DNA from: an uncultured bacterium
GTDB lineage: Bacteria; Planctomycetota; UBA1135; GCA-002686595
Assembly: GCA_902826945.1 (NCBI GenBank)
Contig: CADEGS010000085.1
Span: 1-16,537, forward strand
Reading direction: 5' to 3'
Length of the DNA stretch: 16,537 nt
In this document: in pieces, positions 1-10,280 of the stretch
How positions within the stretch are numbered: the stretch's first letter is position 1
Layout of the letters: every line of letters starts with the position of its first letter
Notes under the pieces: generated by a model
What the model was told of the DNA's origin: nothing
What the model saw: only the letters and a program-made list of their open reading frames with translations
Databases searched by the model: none
Translations under genes and position numbers: made by a program

Positions 1-180
1 CGCGGAGGCGCGCTGCTCGGGACCTGGAGGGAGCGGCAGCAGCTCGGGGTCGAGCGGAGTCTCGCCGGAGCTCGAGGCCCGTGCTTCCGTCGCTGCGCGA
101 CGATGGGGTCGCGCCTGCGGCGCGACGAGGCCTGCGGCGCCGCGGCGCTGGCGCGCCGGCCGCGGCCATGCGGCCGCGGG
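1..180. other. left-edge stretch with no confident gene
   Basis: No reading frame here has both a credible start and convincing composition. The plus frame that stops at TGA 183-185 has mixed third positions. A minus-strand frame running off the left edge reads like protein over about 1-80 (acidic and Pro/Leu-rich) and has G/C-rich third positions there. However, it has no ATG or GTG start before the hairpin at 181-236, only a TTG inside it. It may be the start of a gene lying mostly outside the window, but I cannot support it as a CDS. Confidence 0.4.
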
Positions 181-236
181 CCTGAGCGACAAGGCCTGCT
201 TCGCGCCGCGGCGCGAAGCAGGCCTCGTCGCTCAGG
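181..236 (-). terminator. 26-bp stem-loop at the end of the orphan operon
   Basis: Arms 181-206 and 211-236 are reverse complements over 26 positions apart from one position, which becomes a G-U pair in RNA of one strand. The loop is the 4 bases CGCG. The hairpin includes the TGA stop (232-234) of the minus-strand 405-aa gene. The position fits an intrinsic terminator or 3'-end stabiliser. No long U-run follows on either side, so it may work without the classical U-tract, or in both directions. Confidence 0.6.
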
Positions 237-1449
237 CTCGCTCGCGCAGGCGCGCGCGGAAGTCCTCGAGCAGGGCGCGCAGGTCGGTGATCACGCGCCG
301 CATCTCCTCGGCGTCGCCGCCGCTCGCCAGGGTGCGGATGCGGCCGTTGAAGGCGTTGATGCGCTCGCGCAGGTCGCGGCGCTCGGCGTCGTCGACGCGC
401 TCGGCCAGGCGCTCGAAGAGCTCGCCCGCCTGGCGGTGCAGGCCGCGCGCCTCGCCGTCGAGGGCCTCGAAGCCCGCGTCGGCGCGCGCGCTCGCGTGCC
501 CGCGCGCGTCCTCGCCCTCGCCCTCCGCGCCGCCGCCGGCGACGGGCGCGGGCGAGCGCGCGACCTCGCGCGCGCGCCGCTCGAGGTCGGAGAGCGCGGC
601 GTACAGGTCGGCGGCGACGCGCCGCATCTCCGGCGCGCTCGAGCGGTTGGCCGGCGCGTTCACGCGCCCGGAGATCGTGTTCAGGCGCGAGGCGTGCTCG
701 CGCCACTCGGCGTCGGTGAGCCGTCCGCGCAGGCCCTCGAGCGTCGCCTGCGCGCGCTCGAAGAGCTCCTGCGCCTCGCCTTGCAGCTCCTCGAAGCCGG
801 CCTCGGCGCCCGCGCTCGGACGCGCGCCCGGGCGGGAGGATCCCTCGTCCGCCGCCGGTCCGGCCTCGAAGCGGCCCTCCGCCAGCGCGCCGATCGTGTC
901 GTCGGTGTCGCGGTCGATCTCGCGCGCGCGCGCCTGCGCGTCGGCCAGGAGCTCGCGCAGGTCGGTGATCACGCGCCGCGTCTCGCCCGCGTCGCCGCGC
1001 CCGGCCGCGTCGGCGCGCTCGCCCTCGAGCGCCGCCAGGCGGTCCTGGAGGTCGACCTGCTCGCCGCGCCGCACGCCCGTCTGGAGCTCGTCCACGGCGC
1101 GGCGCGCGCGCTCGAGGAGCCGGTCGCACTCCGCCTCGAGCGCCTCGGCGCTCGCGTCCGCCGTCGCGCTGGCCGGGATGCGGTCGCGCTCGCCGAGCAC
1201 GACCACCGAGCCGTCGGGGTTCTCCTCCATGCGCGCATCGAAGCCCTGCTCGCGCAGGCTGGCCACCTCCTGCTGCGCGCGCGCGCGCCGCTCCTCGAGC
1301 TGCGCCAGCAGACGCGCGTTGTGCTCGCGCACCGCCTGCGGGCCGCCGCTCGCGCCCGCGTCCTGCGCCGGCGCTCCCCGTGCGCCGCTCGCGCCGCCGT
1401 GGCGGCGGGCGAGCGCGTGCAGCCACTCGTGGAAGGCCTCGTCGGACAT
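232..1449 (-). CDS. unrecognised helical protein with three ~80-residue repeats and an N-terminal W-motif
   Basis: 405 aa; I do not recognise a family. The first 17 residues (MSDEAFHEWLHALARRH) look like a short amphipathic helix. They closely match the start of the divergent 263-aa protein at 2799-3590. A Gly/Ala-rich linker (18-38) and a charged coiled-coil-like stretch (about 41-75) follow. Then come three related helical units at about 101-178, 216-296 and 324-404. Each begins with an EAL/FEEL/FEAL-type helix and ends with a motif like RRVITDLRELL, and acidic or Pro/Ala linkers separate them. There is no signal peptide or membrane segment, so it is probably cytoplasmic. The ATG start is 8 bp beyond the stop of the upstream 392-aa gene, with a GAGG ribosome site overlapping that TGA, so the two are very likely co-translated. 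A structural or scaffolding role is only a guess from the repeat design. Confidence 0.8.
   Translation of the reverse strand: MSDEAFHEWLHALARRHGGASGARGAPAQDAGASGGPQAVREHNARLLAQLEERRARAQQEVASLREQGFDARMEENPDGSVVVLGERDRIPASATADASAEALEAECDRLLERARRAVDELQTGVRRGEQVDLQDRLAALEGERADAAGRGDAGETRRVITDLRELLADAQARAREIDRDTDDTIGALAEGRFEAGPAADEGSSRPGARPSAGAEAGFEELQGEAQELFERAQATLEGLRGRLTDAEWREHASRLNTISGRVNAPANRSSAPEMRRVAADLYAALSDLERRAREVARSPAPVAGGGAEGEGEDARGHASARADAGFEALDGEARGLHRQAGELFERLAERVDDAERRDLRERINAFNGRIRTLASGGDAEEMRRVITDLRALLEDFRARLRERA
276..301. repeat. 26-bp exact direct repeat, copy 1 (partner at 954-979)
   Basis: This sequence is identical to 954-979. The copies are 678 bp (226 codons) apart and in the same frame. 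Both encode the RRVITDLR core, in repeats 3 and 1 of the 405-aa protein. Exact identity across degenerate positions suggests fairly recent internal duplication or gene conversion. Confidence 0.85.
954..979. repeat. 26-bp exact direct repeat, copy 2 (partner at 276-301)
   Basis: This is the second in-frame copy. It encodes the RRVITDLR core of the first repeat unit of the 405-aa protein (about residues 158-165). The middle unit carries a diverged version, RRVAADLY. Confidence 0.85.
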
Positions 1450-1457
1450 CGCGCGCC

Positions 1458-2636
1458 TCAGACGGCCTCGCCGAGGCGGTCGAGCGAGCGCGTGAGCGTC
1501 TCGCGCAGGCGCACCTGGACCTTCGGGTTGGCGTCGGCGTCGGCGATCAGCTCGTCCGACTCGACCTGCGTGCGGATCGTGCGCAGCTTGCGGCGGAAGG
1601 CCTCCTCGGCGCGCGCGAAGGCGGCCGCGTCGCCGCTGCGCGCGGCCTCGGCGGCGGCCTCGGCCTCGTCGTCGATGCGCTCCAGGCGCTGGCGGATCTG
1701 CTCCAGCGCCCCGACCACCGTGCGCGCCACCGGCTGGCCGGTCGCGAGCACGGCGCGCTGCAGCTCGCGCAGCTGGCGCGTGACCGCCGCCTCCGTCGCG
1801 CGCCACACGCCGACGGCCTGGTCGATGCGGCGCGCCTTGCGCGCGAGCTCCTGGCCCGCGGCGCCGTCCGCGGCTCCGGCCTGCGCTCCGGCTTGCGCCG
1901 CGGCCTGGGCGCCGGCCCGCCCACCGGCCGCGCGCTCGCCGCGGTCGAGCAGCGCGCGCAGCGCCTCGAAGCCCTCGATCGCGCCGTCGAAGTCGCGCGC
2001 GCGCTCGCTCTCGAGCGAGCGGCGCAGGAGCTGCGAGACCCGGCCGCCGTCCACCGTGCCCGCCCGCGCGGCTTCCTGCACGCGCGGCGTCAGCGCGCGC
2101 TTCAGGCGCTGCCACTCCGCCTCGCGGCCGAGCGCTCCGGCGGGCTCCTCGTCCTCCTCGGCGCCGGCGTCGGGCGTTCCCGCGGCCCGGCGCTCCGCGC
2201 CCGCGGCGGCGGGCATCTCGTCCTCTTCCGGTCCGCCGGCGCTCGCGCTCGCCTCGCTCGCGGACTCCTCGGCGTCCTCCTCGTCGTCGCCGCCGCGGAT
2301 CTTGTAGCCGAGCAGGAGCTTCTTGAGCGTCTTCCCGGCGCCGCGCACGAGCGTGTCGGCCAGGCCCTCGAGCGCGATCTCCTTGCCCTCGAGCGTGCAG
2401 GTGCCCTCGCGGAAGAGCACGCCCTCCTTGCGCAGCTTGAGCACGGCCATCTCGCCCTTCTTGCCGAACAGGAAGGCGTAGCCCGTCCAGGGCTTGCCGC
2501 GCAGCTCGAACTCGACCTTGTTCTTGCTGACGAAGAACGTGTCGCCGCTCGCCAGCAGCTTCAGCTGGATCTTCAGGAAGGCGCGGTAGGTGTCCCAGCT
2601 CTGCAGCTCTTCGAGGGACTGGAGGAGGGTCGTCAC
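1458..2636 (-). CDS. unrecognised protein: compact N-terminal domain plus acidic linker and helical tail
   Basis: 392 aa, first gene of the minus-strand operon. The GTG start (2634-2636) has a GGAG ribosome site 7 bases upstream, and conserved-looking sequence begins at once, so I prefer it to longer frames. Residues 1-113 look like one folded domain: an N-terminal helix with W14, then alternating strand-like segments rich in aromatic and Lys residues (GDTFFVSKNKVEFELRG, then GYAFLFGKKGEMAVLKL). A very acidic Ala/Glu/Asp linker follows (about 115-172). The tail is helical (173-235 and 262-392), interrupted by a GAQA-type low-complexity spacer (239-260). The tail ends in a DADANP motif and a Leu/Arg helix. 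There is no signal peptide or membrane segment. The tail resembles helical modules of uncharacterised multidomain bacterial proteins, but I cannot name a family. It is co-transcribed with the 405-aa gene across an 8-bp gap. Confidence 0.8.
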   Translation of the reverse strand: MTTLLQSLEELQSWDTYRAFLKIQLKLLASGDTFFVSKNKVEFELRGKPWTGYAFLFGKKGEMAVLKLRKEGVLFREGTCTLEGKEIALEGLADTLVRGAGKTLKKLLLGYKIRGGDDEEDAEESASEASASAGGPEEDEMPAAAGAERRAAGTPDAGAEEDEEPAGALGREAEWQRLKRALTPRVQEAARAGTVDGGRVSQLLRRSLESERARDFDGAIEGFEALRALLDRGERAAGGRAGAQAAAQAGAQAGAADGAAGQELARKARRIDQAVGVWRATEAAVTRQLRELQRAVLATGQPVARTVVGALEQIRQRLERIDDEAEAAAEAARSGDAAAFARAEEAFRRKLRTIRTQVESDELIADADANPKVQVRLRETLTRSLDRLGEAV

Positions 2637-2798
2637 GGGATGTCTCCGGGTGTGGGCCGACGCTCCCACGCGGAGCGCCGGGCGACCCCGCCAGGAAAAG
2701 CCGGGAAGCGCGCCGGCCCCGGGGAGAGCGCTTTCCTGGCGGGGTCCGGGGCCGGTCCGCGTGGGGAGGGCGGCCGGGGATCCCGGCCGGAGGCAGGC
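2637..2798. promoter_or_regulatory. divergent promoter region of the orphan cluster
   Basis: This 162-bp spacer lies between the GTG start of the minus-strand operon and the ATG of the plus-strand 263-aa gene. It must contain both promoters. No convincing -35/-10 pair stands out, but the spacer carries a perfect 15-bp inverted repeat and a second overlapping 10-bp inverted repeat (2713-2722 with 2746-2755). GGAGG at 2789-2793 is the ribosome site of the plus-strand gene. Confidence 0.6.
2684..2746. promoter_or_regulatory. perfect 15-bp inverted repeat in the divergent spacer
   Basis: GACCCCGCCAGGAAA (2684-2698) is matched by its exact reverse complement at 2732-2746, with a 33-base centre. 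The arms contain A/T runs unusual for this DNA. They lie roughly midway between two divergent genes, 48 bp from the minus-strand start and 53 bp from the plus-strand start. The layout fits a two-site operator that co-regulates both transcripts, or an RNA stem in either 5' leader. Confidence 0.55.
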
Positions 2799-3590
2799 AT
2801 GTCCGATCCCGCACTGGACCAGTGGATGGACCGCATGGTCCGCAAGTACGCCCCCGGCAGCGCGGAGCGGCCCGGGAGCCGCGCGCCCGGCGCCCCCGTC
2901 GCGGAGGTCCGGCCGGCGCGCGCGCCGGGCGCGCCGCGCGACAGCAGCGCCGACGTGGACGCCGGCGCCGCGCCCGAGGGCATCGCGGACGAGACGTTCG
3001 ACCTCGCCAGCGGGACGACGACCGTCACCGACGCGGCGCTCTCCTTCTTCGAGGCCGGCCTCGAGGGCCCGCTCGAGATCCTGACCGGGCTGGGCGGGAT
3101 CGTGACGACGATCGTGGACTACGCGGCGAGCATGATCGAGGCGGGCGAGCTGTCGCGGCAGGCGCTCGAGGACATCGTGCGCCGCATCGCGACGGCGAGC
3201 GCGAACGAGCTCGTCCACCGCCACCGCGCCGCGGGGCTGAACGCCTCGGCGGTCTCGGCCGGCGAGCTGCGCTCGCCCGCCATCGAGGCGCACATGCGCC
3301 GCGACCTGGAGGGCTGGATCGTGTGCGCGCGCAACGTCGGCAGCGACCGCGAGGCGATCGTGCAGCGCGCGCTCTCGGCCTCGCTCTCCGCCACGGCGGC
3401 GAACATCACGCGGCTCCTGGGCACGATCGAGACCGCCTGGCGGCACGGGCTCGAGCGCGCGGCGCGCGAGCAGCACGTCCCGTCCGCGCAGAAGCGGGCG
3501 CTGCTCGAGCGCGCCTACGCGCAGTCGATCGCCCGCCGGCGGGTCGAGGGCCTGGCGACCTTCGTCGAGCGCGCGATCCGCGCGCTGTAG
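2799..3590 (+). CDS. unrecognised helical protein sharing the N-terminal W-motif
   Basis: 263 aa; I do not recognise a family. The ATG at 2799 has GGAGG five bases upstream. Residues 1-17 (MSDPALDQWMDRMVRKY) align without gaps to the start of the divergent 405-aa protein. M1, S2, D3, A5, W9 and R15 are identical, and most other positions are conservative. A Pro/Ala/Gly/Arg-rich disordered linker follows (about 18-60). The body (about 65-263) looks entirely helical, with a Gly-rich mildly hydrophobic segment (about 80-115) that is too polar for a sure membrane span. There is no signal peptide and no catalytic motif I can name. Shared N-terminus, shared control region and divergent layout suggest it works with the minus-strand operon, perhaps recruited to the same partner. 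It ends at TAG 3588-3590 and converges on the metallopeptidase gene. Confidence 0.8.
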   Translation: MSDPALDQWMDRMVRKYAPGSAERPGSRAPGAPVAEVRPARAPGAPRDSSADVDAGAAPEGIADETFDLASGTTTVTDAALSFFEAGLEGPLEILTGLGGIVTTIVDYAASMIEAGELSRQALEDIVRRIATASANELVHRHRAAGLNASAVSAGELRSPAIEAHMRRDLEGWIVCARNVGSDREAIVQRALSASLSATAANITRLLGTIETAWRHGLERAAREQHVPSAQKRALLERAYAQSIARRRVEGLATFVERAIRAL

Positions 3591-3659
3591 GCGGCGCGGC
3601 CGGGGCCGCACGCGCGCCCAGCCGAGTCTCCGGCCGCGTCGCCCGAAAGGGCGGCCGCG

Positions 3660-3699
3660 AGCGCCGGGCCGCGAGCGCTCGCGGGCCTGCGCGGGCGCT
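3660..3699. terminator. convergent stem-loop between the 263-aa gene and the metallopeptidase gene
   Basis: A perfect 12-bp palindrome GCGAGCGCTCGC (3671-3682) is extended by GGCC arms with one bulged base (3667-3687). It is enclosed by AGCGCC/GGCGCT (3660-3665 and 3694-3699). It lies 70 bp after the plus-strand stop and overlaps the minus-strand TAG stop (3698-3700). It could serve as a bidirectional terminator. There is no U-run, and hairpins form easily in such GC-rich DNA. Confidence 0.45.
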
Positions 3700-4543
3700 A
3701 CAGGTCGCGCGCCGAGAACGTGTCGCCCTGGCGCGGGTCGCCGGTCTCGAAGCCGCGGCGGAACCAGCGCACGCGCTGCGCGGAGGTGCCGTGCGTGAAG
3801 GAGTCGGGCGAGACGGCGCCGCCGGCGCGGCGCTGCAGCGTGTCGTCGCCGATCTGGCCGGCGGCGCGCAGCGCCTCCTCGAGGTCGCCGGGCTCGAGCA
3901 CGCTGCGCGCGCGCTCGGCGTGGCTGGCCCACACGCCGGCGTAGAAGTCCGCCTGCAGCTCGAGGCGCACCGAGAGCTCGTTCGCCTCCGCCTCGCCCAG
4001 CGCTCGCCGGCGCGCGTGGACCTCGTCGGAGGTCCCGAGCAGGCTCTGGACGTGGTGGCCGACCTCGTGCGCGATCACGTAGGCCTGCGCGAAGTCGCCG
4101 GGCGCGCCGAGCCGGCGCGCCAGCTCGTCGAAGAAGTCGAGGTCGAGGTACACCCTCGCGTCGCCGGGGCAGTAGAAGGGCCCGACGGCCGCGTCCTGCG
4201 TGCCGCAAGCGGAGCGCACGACGCCGCGGAAGAGCACCAGGCGCGGCGCCTCGTAGCGCCGGCCCTGCGCGGCGAAGAGCTCGCCCCACACGTCCTCGGT
4301 GTCGGCCAGCACGACCGACACGAAGTCCTTCTGCGCCTCCTCCGCGGGCGAGGTCGCGACGCTCCCCGCCGCCTGGCCGCCGTCGAGCGAGGCGAGGAGC
4401 TGCGTCGGGTCGCGTCCCAGGAGCAGCGCGAGCACGGCCACGATCAGGATCCCGCCCAGGCCGCCACCGACCGCGCCGCCGGGCAGGCGGCTCCCGCGGC
4501 GGTCCTCGACGTTCTGGCTGCGACGCCCGTCCCTCCAGCGCAT
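3698..4543 (-). CDS. ypfJ: YpfJ-type neutral zinc metallopeptidase
   Basis: 281 aa. This is a membrane-anchored putative zinc metallopeptidase of the YpfJ/KPN_02809 family (Zn_peptidase, Pfam PF04228). The N-terminus MRWRDGRRSQNVEDRRG is the family hallmark. One membrane segment (about 24-42) follows the short basic N-terminus, so the catalytic domain should face the periplasm. The zinc motif HEVGHH is at 159-164. The family's downstream ELQADFYAGVWA segment (195-206) is present and supplies the likely third ligand. Cys113 and Cys125 are placed to form a disulphide. The C-terminal HGTSAQRVRWFRRGF segment is also typical, and the length is normal, so the gene looks intact. The ATG has an AGGAG site at good spacing. 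It lies 78 bp downstream of the signalling hybrid and has its own -10-like box, so it may be transcribed separately. Substrates of this family are unknown. Confidence 0.93.
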   Translation of the reverse strand: MRWRDGRRSQNVEDRRGSRLPGGAVGGGLGGILIVAVLALLLGRDPTQLLASLDGGQAAGSVATSPAEEAQKDFVSVVLADTEDVWGELFAAQGRRYEAPRLVLFRGVVRSACGTQDAAVGPFYCPGDARVYLDLDFFDELARRLGAPGDFAQAYVIAHEVGHHVQSLLGTSDEVHARRRALGEAEANELSVRLELQADFYAGVWASHAERARSVLEPGDLEEALRAAGQIGDDTLQRRAGGAVSPDSFTHGTSAQRVRWFRRGFETGDPRQGDTFSARDL

Positions 4544-4584
4544 GGTGGTCTCCTGTCCGGCGCCCGGTCGCGCCGGGCGGCTCG

Positions 4585-4590
4585 ATCCTA
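4585..4590 (-). promoter_or_regulatory. possible -10 box (TAGGAT) upstream of the metallopeptidase gene
   Basis: On the minus strand TAGGAT lies about 42 bp upstream of the ATG at 4543, in an otherwise extremely GC-rich 78-bp gap. The same hexamer occurs at 14974-14979 in another intergenic gap. No clear -35 element is visible. Confidence 0.3.
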
Positions 4591-4621
4591 CCGCGGCGCC
4601 GCGGCTGCGCGGCGCGCCTCC

Positions 4622-9081
<4,460 letters not shown>

Positions 9082-9085
<4 letters not shown>

Positions 9086-10149
9086 GCCCGGTGCTCCGCG
9101 CTCGCGCGCCGCGGGAGCTCCAGCACGAACGAGCAGCCGTCGCCGGGATGGTTGACCACGCGCACCGCGCCGCCGTGCGCCTCGACCGCCTGCTTCACGA
9201 TCATGAGCCCCAGGCCGAAGCCGCTGCGGTTGGCCGAGGCCTGCACGAAGGGCTGGAACAGGCGCGCCGGCAGCTCCTCGGGCAGGCCGCCGCAAGCGTC
9301 GCGCACCTCGACCAGGACGCGCTCGTCGGCCTCGTGCACGTCCACGCGCACGCAGGAGCCCTCGCGGCTGAACTTGACCGCGTTCGTCAGCAGGTTGGTC
9401 AACGCCGACACGAGCAGCTTGCGGTCGACGTCCAGCGCGAGCGCGGGGCAGTCGCTCTCGAGGCGGATCCCGCGCCGCCGGGCCGCCAGGACGACGCGCT
9501 CCAGGGCCTCGGCGACGGCCTCCCCCGCGTCGTGGCGCCCGACCTGCAGGACGGGCTCGCCGGAGAGGCGCGCTTGCACGAGGGTGTTGTCCACCAGGTC
9601 GCCGAGCTCCTCGTGCGCGCGGCGCACGCGCTCGAGGTCCTCGCTCTCGCCGAGCTCGTCGGCCAGCAGCGTCAGCCCCAGCCGCGCGGTCTGCAGGGGC
9701 GTGCGCAGCTCGTGCGCGACGAACGAGAAGTGGCGCGCGGTGGCCTCGGCGAGCTGGCGGTCCCACAGGCGCGCGTACTCCCGCACCGAGGCGGCCGCCC
9801 CGCGGCCGACCAGGCGCATCAGGCGCGCGGCGTCGCTCGCGCCGACGGCGCTCCCGCGCTCGCGCGCGACCTCGAGGATCGCCTCGGCGACCAGCGCGAA
9901 CTCCTCGGCCAGGCCGCCGATGTCCACGCCGATCTCCATGCGCTGCTCGCCGTGCGCGCGCGCGCTCTCGGTGGCCGGCCACTCGTCGGGCGCGGTGCGC
10001 AGGCACAGCGCCAGCTCGTCGATGAAGTCCGGCAGGTCGTTCAGGAGCTGGGGCGCCGTGTCCGAGTCGAGCCCGAGCCGCTCGACGACCATCTGCGCCC
10101 ACCGGCCCACGACCTCCTCCTTGTGGTTGCGCAGGAACCCAGCCAGCAT
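9082..10149 (-). CDS. soluble sensor histidine kinase with RsbRD-like N-terminal domain
   Basis: 355 aa from ATG 10149. Residues about 3-130 form an all-helical domain starting FLRNHKEEVVGRWAQ. It resembles the RsbRD_N domain found at the start of RsbR-type stressosome co-antagonists and some kinases. HisKA follows with H146 in FVAHELRTPLQ. The ATPase domain has N box NLLTNAVKFS, G1 box DACGGLP (Cys at the usual first Gly) and G2 region SGFGLGLMIVK. There is no membrane segment and no receiver, so it probably phosphorylates another protein; the receiver of the overlapping hybrid gene is the obvious candidate. A longer GTG start at 10242 is open, but its 31 extra codons include many (GGA, AGG, ACA, CTT) not favoured in this DNA, so I prefer the ATG. 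That ATG lacks a clear ribosome site. First gene of a two-gene operon. Confidence 0.88.
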
Positions 10150-10280
10150 CAGGCCGACCAGTGTGACAGGAAGGCGTGCGAGCCGGTAGCCGCGCGGCCG
10201 CTTGTAGAACCTTCCGTTCGCGCGCCATGCGCCGCGCGCCACGCTATCGTTGCCGCGTCGCGGCGCGCCGCGAACGCCGC
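10150..10280. promoter_or_regulatory. divergent spacer between the histidine kinase and Ser/Thr kinase genes
   Basis: This stretch of 131 bp should hold promoters for both signalling genes. On the plus strand GCTATCGT (10243-10250) is the best -10-like element, about 31 bp before the chosen TTG. No matching -35 is evident. Codon choice in all frames here is mixed (CCA, TAT, CGT, ACA, CTT), which supports non-coding status and the shorter starts on both sides. Confidence 0.4.

Noticed and set aside
232..2814. An 860-codon minus-strand frame as one large protein
   Set aside because: The first 455 codons overlap the 392-aa gene in another frame and have Arg/Gly/Ala junk composition. The ribosome site and ATG at 1449 mark the real start.
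10227..10280. ATG at 10227 as the start of the Ser/Thr kinase
   Set aside because: Not excluded, but the 18 extra codons are Arg-rich and use codons uncommon in this window. The -10-like GCTATCGT also falls inside them, so TTG 10281 fits better.
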